A DNA stretch of 64,000 nt from Streptomyces sp. ISL-98 (lineage in GTDB: Bacteria > Actinomycetota > Actinomycetes > Streptomycetales > Streptomycetaceae), in contig NZ_JAGGPB010000006.1 of NCBI RefSeq assembly GCF_018614055.1, positions 62,001 to 126,000 of the forward strand. The letters are read 5' to 3'. Numbering within the stretch: position 1 is the first letter of the stretch; each line of letters opens with the position of its first letter. Shown here in pieces: positions 1-8,162 of the stretch. The notes below the pieces were generated by a model. That model saw nothing but the letters and a program-made list of their open reading frames with translations, was not told the origin of the DNA and made no database searches. Both the position numbers and the translations under genes were made by a program.

Positions 1-1
1 C

Positions 2-349
2 GCCGCGATCGAGGCGCTGCCCGAGGTGTACCGGTTCCTGATGCACCCCGCCGAGGACGCGCACCAGCCCGAGCAGGGCTTCGACGTCGGCCGCCACTCG
101 GCGCCGCTGCTGCGCCGGCTCGGCGAGGAACTGGCGAAGGTGATCGCCGAACGCGTGGACCTCGGGCCGGAGAGCGAACTGCTGGCCCGGGTATGGGGCC
201 ACGGCATCGTCGGCATGATGCACGCGGCCGGCGACTGGTGGCTGGGTGAACGCCCGTGCTCCCGCAAGGTGTTGGTGTCCAGCCTCGCCGACCTGCTGTG
301 GGGCCGGCTGGCCACGGCAGGCGACCGCGTGGGCGCCCCCGGCTTCTGA
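2..349 (+). CDS. TetR-family regulator, C-terminal part (5' end outside window)
   Basis: The reading frame is open from the first bases of the window to a TGA at 347-349, so only about the last 115 residues are seen. The helical segment containing VIAERVDLGPESELLARVWGH and the motif GMMHAAGDWWL match the ligand-binding C-terminal half of TetR-type repressors of actinobacteria; no HTH is visible because it lies upstream of the window. The family represses neighbouring genes until a small ligand binds; the ligand here is unknown. The gene ends 14 nt from the convergent end of the deformylase gene. Family assignment rests on overall resemblance only. Confidence 0.6.
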   Translation, partial: AAIEALPEVYRFLMHPAEDAHQPEQGFDVGRHSAPLLRRLGEELAKVIAERVDLGPESELLARVWGHGIVGMMHAAGDWWLGERPCSRKVLVSSLADLLWGRLATAGDRVGAPGF

Positions 350-362
350 CGGCGCCGGCGGC

Positions 363-896
363 CTACCAGCCCGCCCGGCGGGCGGCGCGCAGTGCGCGCG
401 CCCGCCGCCACCCCGTGAGCCGGTCCGTATAGACCTGGCCGTCCAGGTGGTCGCACTCGTGCTGGAGGCAGCGGGCGAAGAACCCGGTGCCTTCTATGCG
501 GACGGGCTCGCCCGTGACCGAGGCTCCCTCCACGAGCGCCCGGTCGAAGCGCTCCGTGCCCGCTTCGAGGCCCGGGAGCGACAGGCAGCCCTCCGGACCG
601 CGTACGGTGATGCCGTCGGCCTCGACCAGTCGTGGGTTGACGATGTGCCCCACGTGCCGGACGTCCTCGTCGTCCGGGCAGTCGTAGACGAAGACGCGCA
701 GCGGTACGCCGACCTGGTTGGCCGCGAGGCCGACTCCCTGGGCCGCGTACATCGTCGCGTACATGTCCTCGACGAGCCGGGCCAGCGAGGGGCCGAACTC
801 GGTCACGGTGTCGCAGGAGGCGTGCAGCACCTCGGCGCCGAACAATGTCATGGGTCGAACGAGCCCGGAACTGCCGGGAATCGGGCGGTGTCGCAT
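363..896 (-). CDS. def: Peptide deformylase
   Basis: Removes the formyl group from the initiator Met of nascent proteins in the cytoplasm. The three metal-binding boxes are intact: GVGLAANQ, EGCLSLPG (metal Cys) and QHECDHLDG (two metal His plus catalytic Glu). The product is 177 residues when started at the ATG at 896, which is preceded by a TACGCT box ending 7 nt upstream and so looks leaderless; a GTG 21 nt further upstream has no ribosome binding site. The Arg/Ala-rich C-terminus (WRRARALRAARRAGW) is typical of extra Streptomyces deformylases. The gene stands alone, convergent with the TetR gene. It may be one of several def paralogues. Confidence 0.93.
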   Translation of the reverse strand: MRHRPIPGSSGLVRPMTLFGAEVLHASCDTVTEFGPSLARLVEDMYATMYAAQGVGLAANQVGVPLRVFVYDCPDDEDVRHVGHIVNPRLVEADGITVRGPEGCLSLPGLEAGTERFDRALVEGASVTGEPVRIEGTGFFARCLQHECDHLDGQVYTDRLTGWRRARALRAARRAGW

Positions 897-903
897 GGCG
901 GCA

Positions 904-909
904 AGCGTA
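904..909 (-). promoter_or_regulatory. Leaderless -10 box for def
   Basis: TACGCT (fits TANNNT) on the minus strand ends 7 nt before the ATG at 896, the spacing expected if transcription starts at the start codon. No Shine-Dalgarno sequence precedes that ATG. Confidence 0.5.
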
Positions 910-1045
910 CGTTCCACCGGAGCCGACGGCGTCCCCGGTGGTGCCGGGGTTCGGGGCCCAGGCGGTATCTCGATAGGCTGAGCCCCGACGTTGACCGGTG
1001 GACCTGGGGCAAGTGCGGCGCCGGATGCAAGGAGGATCAGTGACG

Positions 1046-2284
1046 ATGGCAGGCAACACGGAGCCGTTGTCGCCGCGGGCCAAGCTGGCCGTGACGGCAG
1101 GCAAGGCCGCGGCGGCGGTGTCCCGCGCCGCGGGGCGCGGCAGTGGATCCGTGATCGGCGGCAAGGTGGCGCTCAAGCTCGACCCCGATCTGCTCGGGCG
1201 GCTCGCCCAGCATCTCGACGTCGTGCTTGTCTCCGCGACGAACGGCAAGACGACCACGACCCGCCTCATCGCCGAGGCGCTGCGGGCCAGCGGCCCCGTC
1301 GTCTCCAACGCGCTGGGCGCCAACATGCCGGCGGGCATCACCTCCGCCCTGGCCGGCGGCTCGGACGCGAAGTACGGCGTGATCGAGGTCGACGAGAAGT
1401 ACCTCGCCGGAGTCGCGCGCGATGTGACGCCTAAGGCGATCGCACTGCTCAACCTCTCCCGCGACCAGCTCGACCGCGCCGCCGAGACGCGGATGCTCGC
1501 CGAGAGGTGGCGCGAGGGGCTGTCCGGTACGAAGGCCGTGGTGATCGCGAACGCCGACGACCCGCTGATCGTCTGGGCCGCTTCCTCCTCCCCCAATGTG
1601 GTGTGGGTCGCGGCGGGCCAGGAGTGGAAGGACGACGCCTGGTCCTGCCCGTCCTGCGGCGGTGTGATGCAGCGCCCCGGCGACGACTGGTTCTGCGGCG
1701 AGTGCGGCTTCCGCCGCCCCTCCCCGAGCTGGGTGCTCAGCGGCGACCACGTCCTGGACCCGCACGGTTCGGCGTGGCCGATCCATCTTCAGCTGCCCGG
1801 CCGCGCCAACAAGGCGAACGCCGCCACCTCCGCCGCGGTCGCCGCCGCCTTCGGTGTGCCGCCGCAGGTGGCGCTGGAGCGGATGTACCAGGTGCAGGCG
1901 GTCGCCGGACGGTACGACGTGGTGCAGTTCCAGGACCGCGAACTGCGGCTGCTGCTCGCGAAGAACCCGGCGGGCTGGCTCGAAACGTTTTCCCTCATCA
2001 ACCCGCCGCCGACGCCGGTGATCCTGGCCGTCAACGCGCGCGGCGCGGACGGCACGGACACCTCCTGGCTGTGGGACGTCGACTACACCCGTCTCGCCGG
2101 CCACCCGATCTTCGTGCTCGGTGACCGCAAGCTGGACCTGGCCGTGCGCCTGGAGGTCGCGAACCTGGACTTCCGGGTCTGCGAGAGCCTCGACGAGGCC
2201 GTGCAGCTCGCGCCGCCCGGGCTGATCGAGACGATCGCCAACTACACCGCGTTCCAGGACCTGCGCCGCCGCGTCGGCAACTAG
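1046..2284 (+). CDS. murT: Lipid II isoglutaminyl synthase, Mur-ligase subunit MurT
   Basis: With GatD it amidates the alpha-carboxyl of D-Glu in lipid II to D-isoglutamine on the cytoplasmic face of the membrane. The 412-residue product has the Mur-ligase P-loop (ATNGKTTTT, residues 64-72), a middle domain with an inserted zinc ribbon (C201-x2-C204 and C217-x2-C220), and the MurT-specific C-terminal domain (DUF1727) from about residue 310, including NARGADGTDTSWLWDVD. The ATG at 1046 is chosen because AGGAGG at 1030-1035 lies 10 nt upstream; an in-frame GTG at 1040 is only 4 nt from it. gatD follows after 30 nt, so the two subunits are co-transcribed. Confidence 0.95.
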   Translation: MAGNTEPLSPRAKLAVTAGKAAAAVSRAAGRGSGSVIGGKVALKLDPDLLGRLAQHLDVVLVSATNGKTTTTRLIAEALRASGPVVSNALGANMPAGITSALAGGSDAKYGVIEVDEKYLAGVARDVTPKAIALLNLSRDQLDRAAETRMLAERWREGLSGTKAVVIANADDPLIVWAASSSPNVVWVAAGQEWKDDAWSCPSCGGVMQRPGDDWFCGECGFRRPSPSWVLSGDHVLDPHGSAWPIHLQLPGRANKANAATSAAVAAAFGVPPQVALERMYQVQAVAGRYDVVQFQDRELRLLLAKNPAGWLETFSLINPPPTPVILAVNARGADGTDTSWLWDVDYTRLAGHPIFVLGDRKLDLAVRLEVANLDFRVCESLDEAVQLAPPGLIETIANYTAFQDLRRRVGN

Positions 2285-2314
2285 TCCGCGTACACCGGAA
2301 AAGGACAAGCAAGC

Positions 2315-3043
2315 ATGAGCGACAACAGCCTGCGCCTGGTGTGGATCTACCCGGACCTGCTGAGCACGTACGGCGACCAGGGCAACGCCCTCGTCGTGGA
2401 GCGCCGGGCCCGTCAGCGCGGCCTCGACGTGCACCGTGTGGACGTACGCAGCGACCAGCCGATCCCCACTTCGGGCGACATCTACCTGATCGGCGGCGGC
2501 GAGGACCGGCCGCAGCGGCTCGCGTCCGAGCGGCTCCGCCGCGACGGCGGGCTCAACCGTGCGGTGGCCAACGGAGCGATCGTCTTCTCGGTCTGCGCCG
2601 GCTACCAGATCCTCGGCCACGAGTTCATCAACGACCTCGGCGAGCGCGAGGAGGGCCTCGGCCTGCTCGACGTCGTCAGCACGCGCGGCGAGGGCGAGCG
2701 GTGCGTCGGCGACGTCCTCGGGGACATCGACGAGCGCCTCGGCCTGCCGCCGCTGACCGGCTTCGAGAACCACCAGGGCATCACGCATCTCGGCCCGACG
2801 GCACGGCCGTTCGCCCGGGTGCGCATCGGCAAGGGCAACGGAACCGGCGACGGCACGGAGGGCGCGTACAACGACACCGTCTTCGGTACGTACATGCACG
2901 GCCCCGTGCTGGCCCGCAACCCGCTCATCGCGGACCTGCTGCTGAAGCTGGCCCTCGATGTCAACGCGCTGCCGCCCACCGACGACCGGTGGTACGACGC
3001 GCTGCGCGCCGAGCGCATCGGCGCGGCGCAGCAGCCCGCCTGA
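2315..3043 (+). CDS. gatD: Lipid II isoglutaminyl synthase, glutamine amidotransferase subunit GatD
   Basis: Class I (CobB/CobQ-like) glutaminase that hands ammonia to MurT for lipid II amidation. 242 residues. The nucleophile Cys94 sits in VCAGYQIL and the partner His195 in YMHGPVLARNP; the loop IGGGEDRPQ is typical of the family. The ATG at 2315 follows an AAAAGGA ribosome binding site. It is the second gene of the murT-gatD pair, and a strong hairpin 57 nt downstream (3100-3131) closes the unit. Confidence 0.95.
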   Translation: MSDNSLRLVWIYPDLLSTYGDQGNALVVERRARQRGLDVHRVDVRSDQPIPTSGDIYLIGGGEDRPQRLASERLRRDGGLNRAVANGAIVFSVCAGYQILGHEFINDLGEREEGLGLLDVVSTRGEGERCVGDVLGDIDERLGLPPLTGFENHQGITHLGPTARPFARVRIGKGNGTGDGTEGAYNDTVFGTYMHGPVLARNPLIADLLLKLALDVNALPPTDDRWYDALRAERIGAAQQPA

Positions 3044-3099
3044 CGGATTGTTCGTTTCGTACGTGTTTATGGTGTCCAGCAGGCGGACGCCCGGTTCGG

Positions 3100-3131
3100 C
3101 CCCGTCACCCTGCGCGAGTAGGGTGACGGGG
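3100..3131 (+). terminator. Terminator after murT-gatD
   Basis: Perfect 12-bp inverted repeat (CCCCGTCACCCT at 3100-3111 and its complement at 3120-3131) with an 8-nt loop, between gatD and pfkA. There is no U-tract, as is usual in Streptomyces. Confidence 0.75.
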
Positions 3132-3187
3132 ATACAACCGGACGACGTGGTCCGGTCCTTGGCCCACGTTGCAAAGGTATTCCGGGC

Positions 3188-4213
3188 ATGCGCATTGGTG
3201 TACTCACTTCCGGCGGCGACTGCCCCGGCCTGAACGCCGTCATCCGTTCCGTCGTGCACCGCGCCGTCGTCGATCACGGCGACGAGGTCATCGGGTTCCA
3301 CGACGGCTGGAAGGGCCTCCTGGAAGGCGACTACCGCAAGCTCGATCTTGACGCGGTCGGTGGCATTCTCGCCCGTGGCGGCACGATTCTCGGCTCTTCG
3401 CGGGTGCAGCCCGCACATCTGCGCGGCGGCGTCGAGACCGCCCGCGGCCACGTCGCCGAGCTGGGGCTCGACGCGATCATCCCGATCGGCGGCGAGGGCA
3501 CGCTGAAGGCGGCGAATCTGCTGTCCGAGGCGGGGCTGCCGATCGTCGGCGTACCAAAGACCATCGACAACGACATCGCGTCGACCGACGTCACATTCGG
3601 CTTCGACACGGCGGTCGGTGTGGCCACCGAGGCCCTCGACCGGCTCAAGACCACCGCCGAATCGCACCAGCGGGTGCTGATCGTCGAGGTGATGGGCCGG
3701 CACACCGGCTGGATCGCGCTCCACTCCGGAATGGCCGCCGGCGCGCACGCCATCGTCGTGCCCGAGCGCCCCTTCGACATCGGTGAGCTGACCGAGCTGG
3801 TCGGCAAGCGCTTCTCGGCGGGCAAGCGGTTCGCGATCGTCGTGGTCGCCGAGGGCGCCAAGCCGCGCGAGGGCTCCATGGAGTTCGACGTCGGCGGCAA
3901 GGACATGTACGGCCACGAGCGCTTCGCGGGCGTCGCCAGGCAGCTCTCCATCGAGCTGGAGGAGCGGCTCGGCAAGGAGGCCCGCCCGGTCATCCTCGGC
4001 CACGTCCAGCGCGGCGGCACCCCGACCGCGTACGACCGCGTCCTCGCGACCCGTTTCGGCTGGCACGCGGTGGAGGCGGCGCACCGCGGTGAGTTCGGGA
4101 TGATGACGGCGCTGCGCGGTACGGACATCACGATGGTCCCGCTCGCCGAGGCCGTCGAGACCCTCAAGACCGTGCCCACCGAGCGGTACGCCGAGGCCGA
4201 GTGCGTGCTCTGA
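3188..4213 (+). CDS. pfkA: ATP-dependent 6-phosphofructokinase
   Basis: Phosphorylates fructose 6-phosphate to fructose 1,6-bisphosphate in glycolysis. 341 residues, the usual length of actinobacterial group III enzymes. Seen: TSGGDCPG (7-14), IGGEGTLKAA with Gly104, PKTIDNDI with a Lys at the position that is Gly in E. coli, MGRHTGWIA and GHVQRGGTP. Gly104 with Lys124 (E. coli numbering) is the combination reported for ATP-using Streptomyces enzymes, whereas PPi-dependent relatives have Asp104. Streptomyces commonly carry several pfkA copies, so this may be one of several. It is a single gene between two hairpin terminators; only a weak AAAGG precedes the ATG. Confidence 0.95.
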   Translation: MRIGVLTSGGDCPGLNAVIRSVVHRAVVDHGDEVIGFHDGWKGLLEGDYRKLDLDAVGGILARGGTILGSSRVQPAHLRGGVETARGHVAELGLDAIIPIGGEGTLKAANLLSEAGLPIVGVPKTIDNDIASTDVTFGFDTAVGVATEALDRLKTTAESHQRVLIVEVMGRHTGWIALHSGMAAGAHAIVVPERPFDIGELTELVGKRFSAGKRFAIVVVAEGAKPREGSMEFDVGGKDMYGHERFAGVARQLSIELEERLGKEARPVILGHVQRGGTPTAYDRVLATRFGWHAVEAAHRGEFGMMTALRGTDITMVPLAEAVETLKTVPTERYAEAECVL

Positions 4214-4233
4214 GCCTGTTGCCTGTCTGACCG

Positions 4234-4267
4234 ACCGCCCCCGGCCGCAAGCGCGGCAGGGGGCGGT
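4234..4267 (+). terminator. Terminator after pfkA
   Basis: Inverted repeat ACCGCCCCC at 4234-4242 with GGGGGCGGT at 4259-4267, plus an inner CCGC/GCGG stem around the loop AAGC. It lies 21 nt after the pfkA stop. Confidence 0.75.
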
Positions 4268-4322
4268 TCTACTCTGTAGCGGACAACCGGCACGAATGGG
4301 TAGCCCCCACGGGAGTACAAAG

Positions 4323-5282
4323 ATGGATCACAGCGGGCACGGCAGCGGCATGAACATGGATTTGCCGCCGTTCACGCTGGGACGGGGGCTGGAGTTCTCC
4401 CCCGACGCCTTCTTCCTGGTCGGCTGCCTGCTGGCGATCGCTCTGTACGGGTGGGGCGTGGTGCGGCTGCGCCGGCGCGGTGACGCCTGGCCGGTCGCCC
4501 GGACCGTTCTCTTCGTCGTCGGTGTGCTGAGCGTGGCGCTTGTGATGTGCACCAAGCTCAACGACTACGGCATGGTCATGTTCAGCGTGCACATGGTGCA
4601 GCACATGGTGATCAGCATGCTCTCGCCGATCCTGCTGCTGCTCGGCGCTCCGGTGACGCTGGCGCTGCGCGCCCTGCCGGTGGCGGGGCGCGGGAACCGC
4701 AAGGGACCGCGCGAGCTGCTGCTCATGCTGCTGCACAGCCGCTACATGAAGATCGTCACGCATCCGGCGTTCACGATCCCGCTGTTCATCGCGAGCCTGT
4801 ACGCGCTCTACTTCACGCCCGTCTTCGACTTCCTGATGTCGAGCAAGCCGGGGCACCTGGGCATGATGCTGCACTTCCTCGCCGTCGGCCTGGTCTTCTT
4901 CTGGCCCATCATGGGCGTCGACCCGGGGCCGCACCGCCCCGGCTATGTGATGCGGATGCTGGAGCTGTTCGCCGGAATGCCGTTCCATGCCTTCTTCGGC
5001 ATCGCGCTGATGATGGCGACCCAGCCCATGATCGGTACGTACAAGAACCCGCCGGCGTCGCTCGGCATCGACGCGCTGACCGACCAGAACGCGGCGGGAG
5101 GCATCGCCTGGGCGTTCAGCGAGATCCCGTCGGTGCTGGTGCTGATCGCGCTGGTGTTCCAGTGGTACCGGTCCGAGCAGCGGGTGGCGCGGCGCGCGGA
5201 CCGGGCGGCCGACCGGGACGGCGACAAGGAGCTGGCGGAGTACAACGCCTACCTCGCCTCGCTGCAGGCACGCGGGCGCTAG
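4323..5282 (+). CDS. CtaG-type cytochrome c oxidase assembly membrane protein
   Basis: Polytopic membrane protein of the caa3-type CtaG family, linked in Gram-positives to copper delivery or assembly of heme-copper oxidases. 319 residues. It opens with a Met/His-rich segment (MDHSGHGSGMNMD, a plausible copper ligand) followed by about seven hydrophobic helices. Conserved His/Met positions occur in MFSVHMVQHMVISMLSP and GMMLHFLAVGLVFFWP. Start ATG 4323 has GGGAG 6 nt upstream; an ATG at 4296 lacks one. The C-terminus is charged and cytoplasmic. A small membrane gene follows. The function is inferred from the family. Confidence 0.88.
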   Translation: MDHSGHGSGMNMDLPPFTLGRGLEFSPDAFFLVGCLLAIALYGWGVVRLRRRGDAWPVARTVLFVVGVLSVALVMCTKLNDYGMVMFSVHMVQHMVISMLSPILLLLGAPVTLALRALPVAGRGNRKGPRELLLMLLHSRYMKIVTHPAFTIPLFIASLYALYFTPVFDFLMSSKPGHLGMMLHFLAVGLVFFWPIMGVDPGPHRPGYVMRMLELFAGMPFHAFFGIALMMATQPMIGTYKNPPASLGIDALTDQNAAGGIAWAFSEIPSVLVLIALVFQWYRSEQRVARRADRAADRDGDKELAEYNAYLASLQARGR

Positions 5283-5361
5283 GACGCCGGTAACGTCGGC
5301 ACAGTAGCGCGGGAGCCCTTCAGGGGTGACGATGGCCCTCCAGCCGAAGGAGGGGGCGCAC

Positions 5362-5520
5362 ATGCCCGGTTCTACGAAGGCCATGGGGGTGCTCACCCTC
5401 GGGTCGCTGGTGGTGATCTCGGCGTACACGGCGGCGCTCGGCAGCAACGGCTGGCTGTGGTTCGGCTGGGTCGTGCTGGGCCTCGTCACGATCGGGATGG
5501 CGGCGTCGCGCAGCCGCTGA
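5362..5520 (+). CDS. Small membrane protein
   Basis: A 52-residue protein with two hydrophobic stretches (about residues 7-23 and 28-45) and a short RSR tail, so probably a two-helix inner membrane peptide. ATG 5362 has a strong AAGGAGGGG site 7 nt upstream, which argues against the longer in-frame starts. It lies 79 nt after the CtaG gene and may be co-transcribed with it. Similar tiny membrane proteins are found next to ctaG-like genes in Streptomyces; no function is known. Confidence 0.7.
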   Translation: MPGSTKAMGVLTLGSLVVISAYTAALGSNGWLWFGWVVLGLVTIGMAASRSR

Positions 5521-5562
5521 AACGACACTGCGCGACGCGGGGGGCCGGCCGTCCAATGCCGA

Positions 5563-5997
5563 TCAGAAGCGGAAGACGGCGCCGGTCGCGACGTCGAGCT
5601 CGCACGGGTTGGAGTACGTCTTGTTCCATGCCGTGGGGCGGTCCCGCCACGTGCCCGTGGCGCTGACGGTCACCGGGTCGAACCTCTTCGTGCACGGGTG
5701 GCTGTCCACCGGCAGCGCGTCGAACTCGCCGTTCGCCTTGTCGAGCGCCGCGCAGGCCGCGGCGGCCTCCGGGTGGTGGCCCGAAGGCTTGGGCGGGCAG
5801 TTCAGCATGACGCCCCGGATCCAGGTGTTCTCCGACCCCGAGACGGTCAGGAACAGCCCGCGCGTCGGCTTCGGACCGGGGACGACGTCGTCGTCCGCCT
5901 GAGCGGGTGGGACCGCGCCCGTGAGGGCGAGCGTCGCGGCGGCGGTGACGCTGACGGTGATGACAGTGCTGATGGTGACGGTGAGGAGGGAGCGCAT
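5563..5997 (-). CDS. Subtilisin-inhibitor-like secreted protease inhibitor (P1 Lys)
   Basis: Secreted serine protease inhibitor of the SSI family. 144 residues: a signal peptide ending near AQA (residue 34) and a mature domain of about 110 residues. The four cysteines keep the exact SSI spacing (C67-C82, 15 apart; C102-C132, 30 apart), and the C-terminal YSNPCELDVATGAVFRF is the family signature. By alignment the reactive-site P1 residue (Met73 in SSI) is Lys104 in CTKRFDP, which predicts inhibition of trypsin-like rather than subtilisin-like enzymes. ATG 5997 has AGGAG 7 nt upstream. In Streptomyces these inhibitors control mycelial proteases during development. Confidence 0.93.
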   Translation of the reverse strand: MRSLLTVTISTVITVSVTAAATLALTGAVPPAQADDDVVPGPKPTRGLFLTVSGSENTWIRGVMLNCPPKPSGHHPEAAAACAALDKANGEFDALPVDSHPCTKRFDPVTVSATGTWRDRPTAWNKTYSNPCELDVATGAVFRF

Positions 5998-6113
5998 CCG
6001 GATCTCCTGGGACTCGGCGTCGGGGGACGTCAGGCCACCTTCCGTCGGGGCCCGCCGCAAGCAGCCGCGCCGCACAGTCACCCGCACAGCCGCGTCCGTC
6101 CGCGCGGCGGCGC

Positions 6114-7079
6114 TCAGAGTTCGCGCAGCGCGGGGAGCAGGGACTTTTCGGCCCAGTCGAGGAACGGCTGCTGATGGCCACCACCGACCTGGACCAGGGC
6201 AATCTCCGTGAACCCCGCCTCGACGAACGGCCGTACCGCCTCGACGAAGGTGTCGACGTCATCGCCGCACGGGATGGTCCTGGTGACGTCCTCCGGGCGT
6301 ACGAACTCGGTGGCATCGGTGAATCCGGCCGGTCCGGGCAGCTCGGAGTTGACCTTCCAGTCGCCGAGGGCCCAGCGGAACTGCTCGTGCGCCCGGGCGA
6401 CGGCGGCGTCCCGGTCGGTGTCGTAGCAGACGGGCACCTGGCCGACGCGCGGCTTGCCCGTACCGCCGTACCGGTCGAACGCCTCGAGCAGCTCACGCTT
6501 GGGATCGGTGGCGATGACGAGGTCGCCCAGCCTGCCCGCGACCTCGCACGACCGGTCCCCGGACACCGCGATCCCGATCGGCGGCGGCTTGTCGGGCAGG
6601 TCCCACAGCTTGGCGTTCTCGACGTCGAAGTGGGTGCCGTGATGGCTCACTGTGCTGCCCTCGAAGAGCGCCCGGATCACTTCGACGGCCTCTTCCAGCA
6701 TCTCCAGGCGGACATGGGCGGCGGGCCAGCCGACGCCCACCACGTGCTCGTTGAGGTGCTCACCGGATCCGAGGCCGAGCCGGAAGCGTCCTTCGGAGAG
6801 CAGCTGCATCGTCGCGGCCTTCTGGGCGACCACCGCCGGGTGGTACCGCACGGTCGGACACGTCACGTACGTCATGAGCGGGATCCGCGACGTGGCCTGC
6901 GCGGCGGCGCCGAGCACGCTCCAGGCGTACGGCGAGTGGCCCTGGGAGTCGAGCCACGGGAAGTAGTGGTCGGACGTCACGGAGAAGTCGAAGCCTGCCC
7001 GCTCCGCTCCCACCACGTGCTCGACGAGCTCACGCGGGCCTGCCTGCTCGGTCATCATCGTGTAGCCGATTTGCACCAT
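6114..7079 (-). CDS. LLM-class F420-dependent oxidoreductase (G6PDH-like family)
   Basis: TIM-barrel, luciferase-like oxidoreductase predicted to use coenzyme F420. 321 residues from ATG 7079. It carries the family segments TSDHYFPWLDSQGHSPYAW, YVTCPTVRYHPAVVAQKAA and GRFRLGLGSGEHLNEHVVG, typical of the group that includes F420-dependent glucose-6-phosphate dehydrogenase relatives. The substrate is not determinable from sequence, and most Streptomyces members are uncharacterised. No good ribosome binding site precedes the start. It is divergent from the DUF6479 gene, with about 70 nt between the two starts. Confidence 0.85.
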   Translation of the reverse strand: MVQIGYTMMTEQAGPRELVEHVVGAERAGFDFSVTSDHYFPWLDSQGHSPYAWSVLGAAAQATSRIPLMTYVTCPTVRYHPAVVAQKAATMQLLSEGRFRLGLGSGEHLNEHVVGVGWPAAHVRLEMLEEAVEVIRALFEGSTVSHHGTHFDVENAKLWDLPDKPPPIGIAVSGDRSCEVAGRLGDLVIATDPKRELLEAFDRYGGTGKPRVGQVPVCYDTDRDAAVARAHEQFRWALGDWKVNSELPGPAGFTDATEFVRPEDVTRTIPCGDDVDTFVEAVRPFVEAGFTEIALVQVGGGHQQPFLDWAEKSLLPALREL

Positions 7080-7147
7080 ATGACACGCTTTGCCGAACTT
7101 TGGACTCTGAAAACATGAGCCGTCCCACTCCGGGGTACCCGGCTTGC

Positions 7148-7519
7148 ATGAACCTGTCCAGCGCAATGGAGACCACCACGGTCACGGGCCTCGCGGCCGA
7201 CAACGACTACGTGATCGGCATCGTGCCGTTCGTCGTGGGCTTGGCAGTGGTGGCCATGCTGATCGGTGCCGTCTGGTGGGGCATGATCCGCCGACGGCGG
7301 GAGCCACCTCCGCCGCGCCCGGAGGAACAGCCCAAGACCCCGGATCACCGCACTCACATCGACGAGTACGGTCCGCACTCGTACACGGATTTCCCCAAGG
7401 ACGGGAGGCGGCTCATGCCGTACGAGCTGAAGGACCACGGCAATGAGGTCCTACGCCCGATGGCCCCGCCGCCGCCGGACAAGGAGCAGCAGCACCCCAC
7501 CGAAGGGTCGCGCGACTGA
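7148..7519 (+). CDS. DUF6479-type single-pass membrane protein
   Basis: About 123 residues: a short N-terminal stretch, one hydrophobic helix (IVPFVVGLAVVAMLIGAVWWG), a positive RRRR stop-transfer, then a hydrophilic Pro-rich cytoplasmic tail with HIDEYGPHSYTDFPKDGRR and a C-terminal proline run. This layout matches Streptomyces DUF6479 proteins of unknown function. The start is uncertain: in-frame ATGs at 7115, 7148 and 7166 all lack a clear ribosome binding site. A near-match to a sigma-B-type -10 (GGGTAC at 7133-7138) lies just upstream but without a proper -35. A strong hairpin follows. Confidence 0.7.
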   Translation: MNLSSAMETTTVTGLAADNDYVIGIVPFVVGLAVVAMLIGAVWWGMIRRRREPPPPRPEEQPKTPDHRTHIDEYGPHSYTDFPKDGRRLMPYELKDHGNEVLRPMAPPPPDKEQQHPTEGSRD

Positions 7520-7541
7520 CCGAAGAAGATGACCACAAGCG

Positions 7542-7579
7542 GGCGGCCGCACCCGGGCCGATGCCCGGATGCGGCCGCC
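7542..7579. terminator. Bidirectional terminator between DUF6479 and csbD
   Basis: A 17-bp stem with one mismatch (7542-7558 with 7563-7579) and a 4-nt loop CGAT, rich in GGCGGCCGC, lying between two convergent genes. Confidence 0.8.
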
Positions 7580-7646
7580 TGGGCGCATGGAGCCCTGTGG
7601 GCCCTGTGTCCCTTACGGCGCTTGTGCCGTGCGCGGCGAACTGCCG

Positions 7647-7820
7647 TTACTTCCCGGTCTTCTTGACCCGGCCGGTCGTCTTCTCGGCGATCTCCTGAGC
7701 CTTGCCCGCCAGTTCTTCACCGCGGCCCTCGGCCTGCATGCTCTTGTCGCCCATGGCCTTGCCGGCGGCTTCCTTGATCTTGCCCTTGGCCTGCTTGGCC
7801 TTCGCCTTCGCCTTGCTCAT
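7647..7820 (-). CDS. CsbD-like small stress protein
   Basis: 57 residues, Lys/Ala-rich and helical: it starts MSKAKAKAKQAKGKIKEAAGKAMGDKS in overlapping repeats and contains GRGEELAGKAQEIAEKTTG, the CsbD family pattern. CsbD is a general-stress (sigma-B regulon) protein in Bacillus; its biochemical role is unknown. ATG 7820 was chosen over an upstream in-frame start because the family motif begins there. It sits in a block of stress-type genes, with the convergent terminator at 7542-7579 on its 3' side. Confidence 0.88.
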   Translation of the reverse strand: MSKAKAKAKQAKGKIKEAAGKAMGDKSMQAEGRGEELAGKAQEIAEKTTGRVKKTGK

Positions 7821-7905
7821 GAAAATTTCCGTTCTTCTTCGGGGGGTGGACTGGCATATCCACAGTGCGCCGACCACTGAGGGTCCGCAAACGGTGACCC
7901 TCCGT

Positions 7906-8064
7906 TCAGTCGGGAGGCTCCGGGACCGGCCGTGTAACGGGACCTCGGTCCGGAGGCGGTTCCGCGTCGGGCCCCGGTCCGGGGGGCGGCTGCGGGTCGC
8001 GCGGCACCGGATCCGGCTCGGCCGGTACGGGCCCCGGGCCCTCGGGGGACGGTTCTGCAGTCAT
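7906..8064 (-). CDS. Proline-rich mini-protein (copy 1)
   Basis: A 52-residue open frame beginning MTAEPSPEGPGPVPAEPDPV, more than one third Pro with Asp/Glu and a few Arg, and no hydrophobic segment; presumably disordered. ATG 8064 has AAGGGTGAG just upstream. A sequence matching the sigma-B-type promoter, GAGT-N15-GGGTAC, lies about 50 nt upstream on the same strand (8114-8138). A second mini-protein with the same EPDPVP motif occurs at 12261-12401. Compositional bias could produce such a frame by chance, but the start signals, the promoter and the second copy support a real gene. The function is unknown. Confidence 0.5.
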   Translation of the reverse strand: MTAEPSPEGPGPVPAEPDPVPRDPQPPPGPGPDAEPPPDRGPVTRPVPEPPD

Positions 8065-8113
8065 CGTTCTCACCCTTGTGTGGTGCTCGTGTCGCGCGCC
8101 GGACGGCAGACGC

Positions 8114-8138
8114 GTACCCAGCTTCCGGACCAGGACTC
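8114..8138 (-). promoter_or_regulatory. Sigma-B-type promoter for the proline-rich mini-protein
   Basis: Reading the minus strand: GAGT (8135-8138), a 15-nt spacer, then GGGTAC (8114-8119). This fits the Streptomyces sigma-B consensus GNNT-N14/16-GGGTAY. Transcription would start about 40 nt before the ATG at 8064. Confidence 0.55.
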
Positions 8139-8162
8139 GGCCCGGTTTGAGAATATTGCCCT

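Noticed and set aside
1037..4084. Open minus-strand frame of over 1000 codons opposite murT-gatD-pfkA
   Set aside because: Its translation is low-complexity and has no family motif; the three plus-strand genes under it have clear catalytic motifs. It is a by-product of high GC content.
7133..7138. GGGTAC upstream of the DUF6479 gene as a fourth sigma-B promoter
   Set aside because: The -35 side reads ACAT at N16 rather than GNNT; the hexamer is part of a GGGTACC palindrome and may be chance.
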